DNA from: JBBQZO01 sp038207625
GTDB lineage: Bacteria > Pseudomonadota > Gammaproteobacteria > Burkholderiales > Burkholderiaceae_D
Assembly (NCBI GenBank): GCA_038207625.1
Contig: JBBQZO010000011.1
Coordinates: 80,115-144,114 of the forward strand
Reading direction: 5' to 3'
DNA length: 64,000 nt
Numbering within the stretch: the first letter of the stretch is position 1; every line of letters begins with the position of its first letter. The position numbers and the translations under genes are program-made. The notes under the pieces were generated by a model, which was not told the origin of the DNA, did not search any database, and was given only the letters and a program-made list of their open reading frames with translations. Shown here piece after piece: positions 17,777-26,767 of this stretch.

Positions 17777-18256
17777 CTACGACTGGGCGCGGATCTTGGT
17801 GAGCAAGGTGGTCGTCGAACGCTGGTGCTCGAACTCGATCGCGGCGACCTGCCCGCCATAGGCCAGCACGGCCTGCCCTTCCGGGATTGCCGTCATGTCG
17901 TAGTCGCCGCCCTTGGCGTAGATTTCCGGACGCGCCTGCTGGACCACTTCGAGCGCCGTATCCTCGTCAAACGGCACCACCAGGCTGACCGATTCGAGCG
18001 CGGCGAGCACTGCCATGCGGTCCTCGCAAGCATTGAGCGGACGGTCGTCACCCTTGCCCAGACGCTTGACCGAGGCGTCGGTGTTGGCCGCCACCACCAG
18101 CGAGGCGCCCAGCGCGCGGGCCTGGGCCAGGTAGCTGACGTGGCCGCGATGCAAAATGTCGAACACGCCGTTGGTCAGCACCACCGGTTTGGGCAGGGCG
18201 GCGACGCGCGCGGCCAGCTCGGCGCGACTGCAAATCTTGTTTTCAAATTCAGGCAT
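17777..18256 (-). CDS. rfaE2: D-glycero-beta-D-manno-heptose 1-phosphate adenylyltransferase
   Basis: 159 residues, nucleotidyltransferase fold. It transfers AMP to heptose 1-phosphate in ADP-heptose synthesis for lipopolysaccharide inner core. VLTNGVFDILHRGHVSYLAQAR carries the GxFDxxHxGH signature; NTDASVKRLGKG and YAKGGDYDM follow. The length matches the stand-alone C-terminal half of HldE, the usual arrangement in Burkholderiales. ATG at 18256 is preferred to a TTG two codons earlier. A terminator of the upstream pilU-like gene lies just before it. Confidence 0.93.
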   Translation of the reverse strand: MPEFENKICSRAELAARVAALPKPVVLTNGVFDILHRGHVSYLAQARALGASLVVAANTDASVKRLGKGDDRPLNACEDRMAVLAALESVSLVVPFDEDTALEVVQQARPEIYAKGGDYDMTAIPEGQAVLAYGGQVAAIEFEHQRSTTTLLTKIRAQS

Positions 18257-18294
18257 GTGCAAGGCCGCAGTGCGGCATGGTTGAAACGATCAAT

Positions 18295-18327
18295 AAAAAA
18301 GCGCCGACGGCCAAGGGCCGACAGCGC
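18295..18327 (-). terminator. Intrinsic terminator after the PilU-like gene
   Basis: On the minus strand GCGCTGTCGGCC pairs with GGCCGTCGGCGC (one mismatch, one G-U, 3-base loop) and is followed by six T residues (A run 18295-18300). It separates the PilU-like gene from rfaE2. Confidence 0.85.
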
Positions 18328-18404
18328 CAACTGCGCGTGCGTGCCGGCCAGCGGCGCCGGCGCGCTGCGCCGATCCGCTAGCGGCCGGTGCAATGGCCGC
18401 CTTT

Positions 18405-18464
18405 AGTGGCCGCTTTTGTGGCCGCTTTAGTGGCCGCTTTGCTTGCCGCTTCAGTGGCAGTGTC
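18405..18464. repeat. 12-bp tandem repeat at the 3' end of the PilU-like gene
   Basis: Five 12-bp units, best form AGTGGCCGCTTT, at 18405, 18417, 18429, 18441 and 18453; the last two are degenerate, and a further imperfect copy precedes 18405. The array touches the stop codon of the PilU-like gene. Read on the minus strand in one frame it would encode Lys-Ala-Ala-Thr repeats. Confidence 0.85.
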
Positions 18465-19650
18465 AGTGTCCGGGCGGCTCGGCCACCGGTTCGGACTCGA
18501 TCTGCATCGACAGGTCGCCCGGCGCTCTGGTTGGACCGGCGCCCGGCTCCTTGCGTTCGCCCTTGAGCTTGATCTGCAAACGCAGGCCATTGGCCGAATC
18601 GGCGTTGCGGATCGCCTCATCGTAGCCGATATGGCCGCGGTTATACAACTCGTAGAGCGCCTGGTCGAAGGTGCACATGCCCAGTTCGCGCGACTTGTGC
18701 ATGATTTCCTTGATCGCCTGGAAGTTCCCTTTGAGGATCATCTCGCTGATCGTGGCCGTGTTCAGCAAGATCTCGATGGCCGCCTTGCGCCCCTTGCCGT
18801 CCTCGGTGCGCACCAGGCGCTGCGAGACGATCGCGCGCAGGTTGGACGACAAATCCATCAGCAACTGATTGCGCCGCTCCTCGGGGAAGAAATTGATGAT
18901 GCGGTCCATCGTCTGGTTCGAATTATTGGCATGCAGCGTGCCCAGGCACAAGTGGCCCGTCTCGGCGAACGCGATCGCATGCTCCATCGTTTCAGTGTCG
19001 CGGATCTCGCCGATCAGGATCACGTCGGGCGCCTGACGCAGCGTATTTTTCAGCGCATTGTGCCAGGACAGCGTGTCCACCCCCACTTCGCGGTGGGTGA
19101 TCAGGCAGCCCTTGTTCTTGTGGACGTACTCGACCGGGTCTTCGACGGTGATGATGTGGCCGGCCGAATTGGCGTTGCGGTAGTCGATCATCGCCGCCAG
19201 CGTGGTCGACTTGCCCGAACCGGTGCCGCCCACCACCAGCACCAGGCCGCGCTTGGTCATGATGACGTCCTTGAGCACGTCGGGCAGGTCGAGCTTCTCG
19301 AAACTGGGGATCTCCGACGAGATGGTGCGCACCACCATCGCCACGTTCTGCTGCTGGACGTAGACATTGACGCGAAAACGACACACATTGGGCAGCGAGA
19401 TGGCGAAATTACATTCGAGTTCCTGCTCGAACTCGGCGCGCTGCTTGTCGTTCATCAGCGAATAGGCCAGCGCGCGCGTGACCTCGCCGGACAGTCTTTG
19501 CGCACTGAGCGGCTTCATCGCGCCCTGTGACTTAATGCTGGGCGGAAAATCAGCCGAGATGAACAGGTCGGATCCACCCATCTGATGCATCACGGTGAGC
19601 AGTTTGTGGATGTAGGCCTGCGCTTCGGCCGGACCAAAGATGCTGGACAT
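18463..19650 (-). CDS. PilT/PilU-family twitching ATPase, third paralogue
   Basis: 395-residue retraction-type ATPase. Walker A GGTGSGKST at 141-149, Asp box HIITVEDPVEYVH, Walker B DVILIGEIRD and the His box AETGHLCLGTLHAN are all present. The sequence is closer to PilU than to PilT (MTKRGLVLVVG, NALKNTLRQAPDVI, FFPEERRNQLLMDL). The start at 19650 matches the family N-terminus; the long upstream frame is not conserved. A separate pilT-pilU pair lies 5 kb away, so this is an extra copy. The C-terminal tail (GPTRAPGDLSMQIESEP) is non-conserved. Confidence 0.92.
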   Translation of the reverse strand: MSSIFGPAEAQAYIHKLLTVMHQMGGSDLFISADFPPSIKSQGAMKPLSAQRLSGEVTRALAYSLMNDKQRAEFEQELECNFAISLPNVCRFRVNVYVQQQNVAMVVRTISSEIPSFEKLDLPDVLKDVIMTKRGLVLVVGGTGSGKSTTLAAMIDYRNANSAGHIITVEDPVEYVHKNKGCLITHREVGVDTLSWHNALKNTLRQAPDVILIGEIRDTETMEHAIAFAETGHLCLGTLHANNSNQTMDRIINFFPEERRNQLLMDLSSNLRAIVSQRLVRTEDGKGRKAAIEILLNTATISEMILKGNFQAIKEIMHKSRELGMCTFDQALYELYNRGHIGYDEAIRNADSANGLRLQIKLKGERKEPGAGPTRAPGDLSMQIESEPVAEPPGH

Positions 19651-19801
19651 GGGAGCCTTTCGGAAGGAGCTGCAGCTGTCGAAGCCACAGATTATATCGA
19701 CAGCGTTGGCGCGCAAGGCGACTATATTTTCGTCGTTGGCGTTTGCTCGGACGCCAGAAGCAAGCATTGCGTCTGCGCAGGGCCTGTGTTCAAATAGCTT
19801 T

Positions 19802-20743
19802 ATGACATTGACTGAACTGAAATATATCGTTGCAGTCGCGCGCGCCAAGCATTTCGGACATGCCGCCGAAGCCTGCTATGTGGCACAGCCGACCCTGTCG
19901 GTGGCCATCAAGAAGCTCGAAGACGAGCTGGGCGTCGTGCTGTTTGAACGGGGCGGCGCCGAGATTTCGGTGACGCCGCTGGGCGCCCAGATCGTGGCCC
20001 AGGCCGAGCGCGTGCTCGAGCAGACGGCCGCCATCAAGGAACTGGCCAAACAGAACAAGGATCCGCTGGCCGGCGCACTACGGCTGGGCGTGATCTACAC
20101 GATCGGCCCCTACCTGCTGCCCCCGCTGGTCAAGGCGGTCATCGAGCAGCTGCCCCAGATGCCCTTGATCTTGCAGGAAAATTTCACCGTGCGCCTGCTC
20201 GAACTGCTGCGTCAGGGCGAACTGGACGCGGCCATCATGGCGCTGCCCCTGCCCGAGCACGGCATGTCGGTGCAAGCGCTGTACGACGAGCCTTTCGTGG
20301 TGGCGATGCCACGCCAGCATGCGTGGGCCCAGCGCAAGCAGATCCTGGCCGAGGACTTGAAATCGGAAACGATGCTATTGCTGGGCAACGGCCACTGTTT
20401 CCGCGACCAGGTGCTGGAAGTGTGTCCCGACATGGCGCGCTTTTCGACGCCTGGCAGCGGCATGCAGCGTACCTTCGAAGGCTCGTCGCTGGAAACCATC
20501 CGCCACATGGTCGCCAGCGGCATCGGCCTGACCGTGTTGCCGGGCGCCTCGGTGCCGGACATGCACACCAAGGACGGCATGCTGCGCTTTGTGCCGTTCC
20601 AGGCGCCGGTGCCGTCGCGCCGCGTCGTCATCGTGTGGCGCAAGAGTTTCACCCGGCGCGCCGCGATCGACGCGATCTGCGCCACCGTGGCCGCCTGCGC
20701 GCTGCCCAGCGTGACCATGCTCGGTCCCGACGCCGCCGTCTGA
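19802..20743 (+). CDS. oxyR: Hydrogen-peroxide sensing LysR regulator OxyR
   Basis: 313 residues. N-terminal LysR helix-turn-helix (HFGHAAEACYVAQPTLSVAI) and a substrate domain with the redox pair Cys199 and Cys208 in GNGHCFRDQVLEVCPD, the same spacing and numbers as E. coli OxyR. It activates peroxide defence genes when the cysteines form a disulfide. Divergent from the PilU-like gene with a 150-bp shared upstream region. No catalase gene is adjacent; the glutathione peroxidase at 26.8 kb is a possible target. Confidence 0.94.
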   Translation: MTLTELKYIVAVARAKHFGHAAEACYVAQPTLSVAIKKLEDELGVVLFERGGAEISVTPLGAQIVAQAERVLEQTAAIKELAKQNKDPLAGALRLGVIYTIGPYLLPPLVKAVIEQLPQMPLILQENFTVRLLELLRQGELDAAIMALPLPEHGMSVQALYDEPFVVAMPRQHAWAQRKQILAEDLKSETMLLLGNGHCFRDQVLEVCPDMARFSTPGSGMQRTFEGSSLETIRHMVASGIGLTVLPGASVPDMHTKDGMLRFVPFQAPVPSRRVVIVWRKSFTRRAAIDAICATVAACALPSVTMLGPDAAV

Positions 20744-20844
20744 CAGCGGCCCCGGCCGGCGCGCGCGCCGGCGCGCCGCAAAACCAGTAAAATTGCCGCC
20801 TTGCACGGGACACCCCCGCGCCCGAACCGATAAGCGACAACCCC

Positions 20845-21699
20845 ATGAATAAGCTGGCGCTGTATTTCCGCCTGGTCCGCCTGGACAAACCGATCGGCAT
20901 CCTGCTGCTGCTGTGGCCCACCTTGGCGGCGCTGTGGCTGGCCTCGAACGGCAAGCCGGAGCTGCGCCTGGTGCTGATTTTTTGCGTCGGCACGGCGCTG
21001 ATGCGCTCGGCCGGCTGCGCCATCAACGACTACGCCGACCGCGAATTCGACAAGCACGTCAAGCGCACCGCCGAGCGGCCGCTGACGAGCGGGCGCATCA
21101 AGGGCTGGGAAGCGCTGGCCGTGGCCGGCGTGCTGGCGCTGCTGGCGTTCGCGCTGATCGTGCCGCTCAATGCGTTGACCAAGCAGTTGTCGGTGGCCGC
21201 CGTGCTGATCGCCGCCAGCTATCCCTACTTCAAGCGCTTCTTCGCCATTCCCCAGGCCTATCTGGGGATCGCCTTCGGTTTCGGCATTCCGATGGCGTTC
21301 GCCGCCGTGCAGGGCACGGTGCCGGCGCTGGCCTGGTGGCTGCTGCTGGCCAATGTGTTCTGGGCCGTCGCCTACGACACCGAATACGCGATGGTCGACC
21401 GCGACGACGACCTGTTGATCGGCATCCGCACCTCGGCCATCACGTTCGGGCGTTTCGACGTGGCCGCCGTGATGCTGTGCTACGGCGCCAGCCTGGCGAT
21501 CATCCTCGTGTGCGGCTGGCAACAGGGCCTGCGCCTGCCGTTCGCGGCGGGACTGGCGCTGGCCGGCGCGATGGCGCTATACCATTACACCTTGATCCGC
21601 GCGCGCGACCGGATGCGCTGTTTTGCGGCATTTCGGCACAATAATTGGTTGGGTGCGGCGGTTTTCGCTGGCATCGCGTTAGACTACGCAGTACGATAA
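20845..21699 (+). CDS. ubiA: 4-hydroxybenzoate polyprenyltransferase
   Basis: 284 residues, integral membrane prenyltransferase of ubiquinone synthesis. The first Asp motif NDYADREFD and second motif DTEYAMVDRDDD bind Mg-diphosphate; about nine hydrophobic helices. Length and order are normal for UbiA. About 100 bp downstream of oxyR on the same strand. Confidence 0.94.
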   Translation: MNKLALYFRLVRLDKPIGILLLLWPTLAALWLASNGKPELRLVLIFCVGTALMRSAGCAINDYADREFDKHVKRTAERPLTSGRIKGWEALAVAGVLALLAFALIVPLNALTKQLSVAAVLIAASYPYFKRFFAIPQAYLGIAFGFGIPMAFAAVQGTVPALAWWLLLANVFWAVAYDTEYAMVDRDDDLLIGIRTSAITFGRFDVAAVMLCYGASLAIILVCGWQQGLRLPFAAGLALAGAMALYHYTLIRARDRMRCFAAFRHNNWLGAAVFAGIALDYAVR

Positions 21700-21819
21700 T
21701 ATTGCACGGATTGCACGACGGGCGTTTTGACCGTCTTGCGCCAGGTCAAGGCGACGCGTTGTGCTCTGCCCTTACACTGGTCTTCCCTATGCAGTTCCAC
21801 CCAACCGATGAGGCAATCC

Positions 21820-22143
21820 ATGGAAACGACGCAAAGCAACAGCGGCAACGGCACGCGCGAAAAATTGATGGGCGAGATGCAGAACGTGATCCACGAGGCA
21901 GAAAGCTGGCTCAAGCAGAGCGGCCAGGCCACCAGCGACGAATTTCGCTCCGCCAAGGCCAAGTTCGAGGCCACGCTGGCTACCGCCAAGGACGACCTGA
22001 TGGCGATGGAGCACAAGATGGTCGAACGCACCAAGGACGCGGCCAAGGCCACCGACCAGTACGTGCATGAGAATCCGTGGAAGGCAGTCGGGCTCGGTTG
22101 CGCCGTCGGCGTTATCTGCGGCATGCTGATCGCGCGCAAGTAG
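21820..22143 (+). CDS. DUF883 (YqjD/ElaB-like) inner-membrane protein
   Basis: 107 residues. A long amphipathic helix (NVIHEAESWLKQSGQATSDEF) and a C-terminal membrane segment with YVHENPWKAVGLGCAVG, the DUF883 hallmark. Relatives anchor ribosomes to the inner membrane in stationary phase. The ATG at 21820 has GAGG upstream. First of three coupled genes matching the yqjD-yqjE-yqjK arrangement. Confidence 0.9.
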   Translation: METTQSNSGNGTREKLMGEMQNVIHEAESWLKQSGQATSDEFRSAKAKFEATLATAKDDLMAMEHKMVERTKDAAKATDQYVHENPWKAVGLGCAVGVICGMLIARK

Positions 22144-22144
22144 G

Positions 22145-22525
22145 ATGGCCCTGCTCGACGCAGCAGGACGGCTGGGCGCGACCTTGGTCGCGATCTTGCA
22201 AACACGCCTGGAGTTGGCCGCCACCGAACTCGAAGAGGAAGCGCTGCGCCTGGCAGGATATATGCTGCTGGCACTGTTGTCGTTATTCCTGTTGTCGATC
22301 GCGATCATGCTGCTGACGTTTTTCGTCGTCCTGCTGTTCTGGGACCAGCATCGCCTCGAGGCGGTGCTGGGCATGGCGCTGCTGCTGACGCTGCTGGGCG
22401 CTGCGGTCGCATTCAAGGTGCGCAGCAGCCTGGCAAGAAAACCGCGCATGCTGGCGGCCACCTTTGCTGAACTCAACAAGGATGCCGAATTCGTCAAGCG
22501 CTCGGCCCCATTTCATGAACATTAA
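22145..22525 (+). CDS. YqjE-like phage holin superfamily membrane protein
   Basis: 126 residues. LGATLVAILQTRLELAATELEEE followed by two membrane helices matches the holin 3_6 family to which YqjE belongs. It begins one base after the DUF883 stop and overlaps the next gene. The name does not imply a prophage; this trio is chromosomal in proteobacteria. Confidence 0.88.
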   Translation: MALLDAAGRLGATLVAILQTRLELAATELEEEALRLAGYMLLALLSLFLLSIAIMLLTFFVVLLFWDQHRLEAVLGMALLLTLLGAAVAFKVRSSLARKPRMLAATFAELNKDAEFVKRSAPFHEH

Positions 22526-22832
22526 ATCGGGTAAGCCGGGCGCCATACTGGCCCAACGCCGTCTTGATCTGATCGCCCGCTGCGACGCGCAACGGGGCGA
22601 GTTTGCCGAAGCGCGCCAGGCGCTGATGCAACCGTTTGCCGGCGGCGCGCTGCGCCAGGCTTTCGGCGGCTCGCTCAAGATCCCGCTGATCGTCGGCGGC
22701 GTCGCGCTAGGCCTGCTGGTGACGCGCCCGAGCCGGGCCATGTCGCTGCTGCAGTCCGGCATCGCGATGTGGGGCACGGTGGGCAGCGTCATGGCGATGG
22801 TGCGCAAGGCACGCGTCAGCGACGTCACCTGA
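22515..22832 (+). CDS. YqjK-like protein
   Basis: 105 residues. AILAQRRLDLIARCDAQRGEF and a hydrophobic segment (IPLIVGGVALGLLV) match YqjK-like proteins. The ATG at 22515 overlaps the end of the YqjE-like gene by 11 bp. Function unknown; membrane stress role assumed from neighbours. Confidence 0.82.
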   Translation: MNIKSGKPGAILAQRRLDLIARCDAQRGEFAEARQALMQPFAGGALRQAFGGSLKIPLIVGGVALGLLVTRPSRAMSLLQSGIAMWGTVGSVMAMVRKARVSDVT

Positions 22833-22920
22833 GTTTGCCGTCGGCGTGCCGACAGGCGACGCCGATGCGGTTCATCGTCTCGCCGTGGACGCCAGCGCGC
22901 GCCACCGCAAACCCAGCCTG

Positions 22921-23757
22921 CTAGGCGATAGCGCCGAACTCGTCGCCCAGTTCGCGCCCGCGCAGCGCCGCCGCCTTGATCGCGTGCACGATCGCCTGCT
23001 TCACGCCGCTCTCTTCCATGCTGCTCAGCGCCGCATGCGTGGTGCCGCCCTTGGAGGTGACGCGCTCGCGCAGCAGTTCGACGGGATCGGCCGAATGGGT
23101 GGCCAGCTGGGCCGCGCCGACGAAAGTGGCCAGCGCCAGTTGCTTGCCCTGCTCGGGCGACAAGCCCATCTCGACCGCGGCCTGCTGCATCGCTTCGATG
23201 AAATAGAACACATACGCCGGACCGCTGCCCGACACCGCCGTCACCGGATCGATCAGCGCCTCGATGTCGAGCCAGACGGTGCTGCCGACGGCCTTCATGA
23301 TGGCGTCGGCCAGCGCCTTTTGCGCCTCGCTGACACCATCCATGGCCACCATGCCGGTGATCCCCAGGCCGATCAGCGCCGGCGTGTTGGGCATGGTGCG
23401 CACGATCGCCGGATAGTCGCCCAGCCAGCGCGCCAGATCGGCACCGCGGATGCCGGCGGCGATCGACACGATCAGCGGGCGCTTGGCGCCGCCCAGCAAG
23501 GGCAACAGATCGGCGGCCACCGCGCGCATCTGCTGCGGCTTGACCGCCAGCACGATGGCGTCGCAGTCCGACAGCGTCGCATCGAACACGGCCGCGGTGC
23601 TCACCCCGTAATGCGCGGCCAGCCGCTCGCGTACCTCGCCGTTCGGGTCGACGACATGGATGTTGGCGCCGGGCGTCAGTTTGCCGGCCAGGCCGGCGAT
23701 CAGGGCCGAGGCCATGTTGCCCCCGCCAATGAACGCGATGTTCATCTCTGCTTTCAT
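22921..23757 (-). CDS. proC: Pyrroline-5-carboxylate reductase
   Basis: 278 residues. Reduces pyrroline-5-carboxylate to proline with NAD(P)H. Rossmann motif FIGGGNMASALI near the N-terminus, AVKPQQM, MPNTPALIGLGITGM and the C-terminal VTAVSGSGPAYVFYFIEAM and TSKGGTTHAAL boxes are intact. The start at 23757 has AAGGAAG upstream. It follows yggS by 10 bp, the usual pairing. Confidence 0.95.
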   Translation of the reverse strand: MKAEMNIAFIGGGNMASALIAGLAGKLTPGANIHVVDPNGEVRERLAAHYGVSTAAVFDATLSDCDAIVLAVKPQQMRAVAADLLPLLGGAKRPLIVSIAAGIRGADLARWLGDYPAIVRTMPNTPALIGLGITGMVAMDGVSEAQKALADAIMKAVGSTVWLDIEALIDPVTAVSGSGPAYVFYFIEAMQQAAVEMGLSPEQGKQLALATFVGAAQLATHSADPVELLRERVTSKGGTTHAALSSMEESGVKQAIVHAIKAAALRGRELGDEFGAIA

Positions 23758-23767
23758 ATCTGCTTCC

Positions 23768-24469
23768 TTATGCATAGTTGCGTGATCCGAAAATGGCGCT
23801 GCCCACACGCACGATGGTGGCGCCTTCGATGACGGCCGCGCGCAGGTCGGCCGACATGCCCATCGACAGCGTGTCGAGATCAAAGCCGTCCGCCCGCAAC
23901 GCATCAAACAGCGCGCGCACCGCAGCGAACGCGGCGCGCTGGGCGGCGAAGTCCTCGCTCGGTTCCGGAATCGCCATCAGGCCGCGCAGGCGCAGATTGG
24001 GCAGCGCCGCGACCTGACGGGCCAGCTCGGGCAGCGCCTCGGGCGTCACGCCGCTCTTGCTGGCCTCGCCGCTGATGTTGACCTGCAGGCAGATATTCAG
24101 CGGCGCCAGCCCCGCCGGGCGCTGCTCGGACAGGCGCTGGGCCACTTTCAGGCGCTCGACCGTGTGCACCCAGTCGAAGTGGCTGGCGATCGGACGCGTC
24201 TTGTTGCTCTGGATGGGGCCGATGAAATGCCATTCGAGCGCTTCTCCAGGCGCAGCGGCGGCCACTTCGGCGACTTTTTCGACGCCTTCCTGCAGATAGT
24301 TTTCGCCGAACGCGCGCGGGCCGGCGCGCAGCGCCTCCAGCACCGCGCTGGCCGGAAAGGTTTTCGACACGGCCAGCAAACGTACGCTGCTGCGGGATCG
24401 AGCAGCCTCCTGCGCGGCAGCGGCTATACTGTGATCGACTGCTTGCAGTTTCTCTGCGATTGTGGACAT
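23768..24469 (-). CDS. yggS: PLP homeostasis protein YggS/PLPBP
   Basis: 233 residues, alanine-racemase-like fold type III. PLP lysine in LLAVSKTFPAS, then FGENYLQEG, WHFIGPIQSNKTR, VNISGEASKSGV and SMGMSADLRAAV: all standard YggS motifs. It controls cellular pyridoxal phosphate levels. The start at 24469 is chosen by family similarity; an ATG two codons earlier (24475) is possible. Divergent from pilT. Confidence 0.94.
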   Translation of the reverse strand: MSTIAEKLQAVDHSIAAAAQEAARSRSSVRLLAVSKTFPASAVLEALRAGPRAFGENYLQEGVEKVAEVAAAAPGEALEWHFIGPIQSNKTRPIASHFDWVHTVERLKVAQRLSEQRPAGLAPLNICLQVNISGEASKSGVTPEALPELARQVAALPNLRLRGLMAIPEPSEDFAAQRAAFAAVRALFDALRADGFDLDTLSMGMSADLRAAVIEGATIVRVGSAIFGSRNYA

Positions 24470-24561
24470 AATCATTTTTAATGGGCAAGAAAATAGCATT
24501 CAATGGGCGCCACGCGTGCCCGGGTGCCAGGCCCCCTTCAACGCAGGCACAGGGATTATAG

Positions 24562-25605
24562 ATGGACATCTCGGAACTACTCGCATTCTCCGTCAAGAAC
24601 AAGGCATCAGACTTGCATCTGTCGTCAGGCTTGCCGCCGATGATACGGGTGCACGGCGACGTGCGGCGCATTAACTTGCCCCCGCTCGAGCACAAGGACG
24701 TGCATGGCATGATTTATGACATCATGAACGATGGCCAGCGCAAGATGTACGAAGAAATGCTGGAAGTCGATTTTTCTTTTTCGATCCCTGGCCTGGCGCG
24801 CTTTCGCGTCAATGCCTACAACCAGGAACGCGGCGCGGCCGCCGTGCTGCGTACCATTCCGTCGAAAATCCTGTCGCTGGAAGACCTGAACTGTCCGAAG
24901 ATCTTCGCCGACCTGGCCTTGAAGCCGCGCGGCCTGGTGCTGGTGACGGGGCCGACCGGCTCGGGCAAGTCGACGACGCTGGCGGCGATGGTGAACCACC
25001 TCAACGAAACCGAGTATGGCCACATTCTGACCATCGAAGACCCGATCGAATTCGTGCACGACTCCAAAAAATGCCTGATCAATCAGCGCGAAGTGGGGCC
25101 GCACACACTGTCGTTCAACAATGCGCTGCGTTCGGCGCTGCGGGAAGATCCTGACGCGATTCTGGTGGGCGAGTTGCGCGACCTGGAAACGATCCGGCTG
25201 GCCCTGTCGGCCGCCGAAACGGGCCACTTGGTGTTCGGCACGCTGCACACCTCGTCGGCTGCGAAGACGATCGACCGTATCGTCGACGTGTTCCCGGCCG
25301 ATGAAAAAGAGATGGTGCGCGCGATGTTGTCCGAGTCGCTGCAGGCGGTCATTTCGCAGTCGCTGTTAAAAACCAAGGACGGCACCGGGCGCGTGGCCGC
25401 GCACGAGATCATGATCGCCACGCCGGCGATCCGCAACCTGATCCGCGAGGCAAAGATCGCGCAAATGTATTCGGCGATCCAGACCGGCAGCAACGTGGGC
25501 ATGATCACGCTCGACCAGACCCTCACCGACCTGGTGCGGCGCAACGTCATTTCGGCGTCGGCGGCCCGCTCGGCGGCCAAGACACCGGACAATTTCCCCG
25601 GTTAA
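24562..25605 (+). CDS. pilT: Type IV pilus retraction ATPase PilT
   Basis: 347 residues. N-terminal PAS-like part (SDLHLSSGLPPMIRVHGDV), Walker A GPTGSGKST at 130-138, Asp box ILTIEDPIEF, Walker B DAILVGELRD and AIRNLIRE near the C-terminus (the retraction motif). Depolymerises pili for twitching motility and DNA uptake. Followed by pilU after 23 bp; divergent from yggS-proC as in many betaproteobacteria. Confidence 0.96.
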   Translation: MDISELLAFSVKNKASDLHLSSGLPPMIRVHGDVRRINLPPLEHKDVHGMIYDIMNDGQRKMYEEMLEVDFSFSIPGLARFRVNAYNQERGAAAVLRTIPSKILSLEDLNCPKIFADLALKPRGLVLVTGPTGSGKSTTLAAMVNHLNETEYGHILTIEDPIEFVHDSKKCLINQREVGPHTLSFNNALRSALREDPDAILVGELRDLETIRLALSAAETGHLVFGTLHTSSAAKTIDRIVDVFPADEKEMVRAMLSESLQAVISQSLLKTKDGTGRVAAHEIMIATPAIRNLIREAKIAQMYSAIQTGSNVGMITLDQTLTDLVRRNVISASAARSAAKTPDNFPG

Positions 25606-25628
25606 GCCGGCTATCACGAGGACCCAGC

Positions 25629-26765
25629 ATGGAACGCGACCAGGCACTAAAATTCATGAACGACCTGCTGCGCCTGATGGTCAGCAAGAACGGTTCCGAC
25701 CTGTTCATCACGGCCGGCTTCCCGCCGGCCATCAAGATCGACGGCAAGGTGACCCCTGTGTCGGCCCAGGCGCTGACGGCGGCCCACACGATCGACCTGG
25801 CCCGCTCGATCATGAGCGACAAGCAAACGGCCGCCTTCGAGTTGACGCGCGAATCGAATTTCGCCATCAGCCCGGGCGACCTGGGACGGTTTCGCGTATC
25901 GGCCTTCATGCAGATGAGCTGCGTGGGCATGGTACTGCGCACCATCACCACCGCCATTCCCAAGCTGGAAGACCTGGGCCTGCCGTCGGTGCTGCAAGAC
26001 ATCGTGATGACCAAGCGCGGCCTGGTGATCATGGTCGGCGCGACCGGCTCGGGCAAGTCGACGACGCTGGCGGCGATGGTGGGCTACCGCAACGAGAACA
26101 GCTACGGCCACATCATCACCATCGAGGACCCGGTCGAGTACGTGCATCCGCACAAGAACTGCATCATCAGCCAGCGCGAAGTGGGCGTTGACACCGACGA
26201 CTGGGAAGTGGCGCTGAAAAACTGCCTGCGCCAGGCGCCCGACGTGATCCAGATCGGCGAGATCCGCGACCGTCAGACGATGGACCACGCGGTGGCCTTC
26301 GCCGAGACGGGCCATTTGTGCCTGGCGACGCTGCACGCCAACAGCGCCAACCAGGCGCTCGACCGTATCATCAACTTCTTCCCCGAAGAGCGCCGCCAGC
26401 AACTGCTGATGGACTTGTCGCTGAATCTGAAGGGGATGGTGTCGCAGCGCCTGATTCCGCTCAAGGAGAGCAAGGGGCGCTGCGTGGCGATCGAGATCAT
26501 GCTCAACTCGCCGCTGATCTCGGACCTGATCTTCAAGGGCCAGGTGCACGAGATCAAGGAAATCATGAAGAAATCGCGCGAACTGGGCATGCAAACCTTC
26601 GACCAGGCCCTGTTCGACCTGCACGAGATGGACAAGATCACCTACGAAGATGCACTACGCAACGCGGACTCGGTCAACGACCTGCGCCTGGCCATCAAAC
26701 TGCAGGGCAAGGCGGCCAAGAACCGCGACTTGTCGCTCGGCACCGAACATTTAGGGATCGTCTGA
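25629..26765 (+). CDS. pilU: PilT-dependent retraction ATPase PilU
   Basis: 378 residues. Complete ATPase motifs: GATGSGKST, IITIEDPVEYVH, DVIQIGEIRD, AETGHLCLATLHAN. PilU assists PilT and carries the longer C-terminus seen here. Directly follows pilT and is 2 bp from the next gene, so the four genes pilT-pilU-gpx-acyltransferase may be one transcript. Confidence 0.95.
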   Translation: MERDQALKFMNDLLRLMVSKNGSDLFITAGFPPAIKIDGKVTPVSAQALTAAHTIDLARSIMSDKQTAAFELTRESNFAISPGDLGRFRVSAFMQMSCVGMVLRTITTAIPKLEDLGLPSVLQDIVMTKRGLVIMVGATGSGKSTTLAAMVGYRNENSYGHIITIEDPVEYVHPHKNCIISQREVGVDTDDWEVALKNCLRQAPDVIQIGEIRDRQTMDHAVAFAETGHLCLATLHANSANQALDRIINFFPEERRQQLLMDLSLNLKGMVSQRLIPLKESKGRCVAIEIMLNSPLISDLIFKGQVHEIKEIMKKSRELGMQTFDQALFDLHEMDKITYEDALRNADSVNDLRLAIKLQGKAAKNRDLSLGTEHLGIV

Positions 26766-26767
26766 CT

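Noticed and set aside
22145..22525. Prophage holin
   Set aside because: The protein belongs to the chromosomal YqjD-YqjE-YqjK trio; no phage gene is near.
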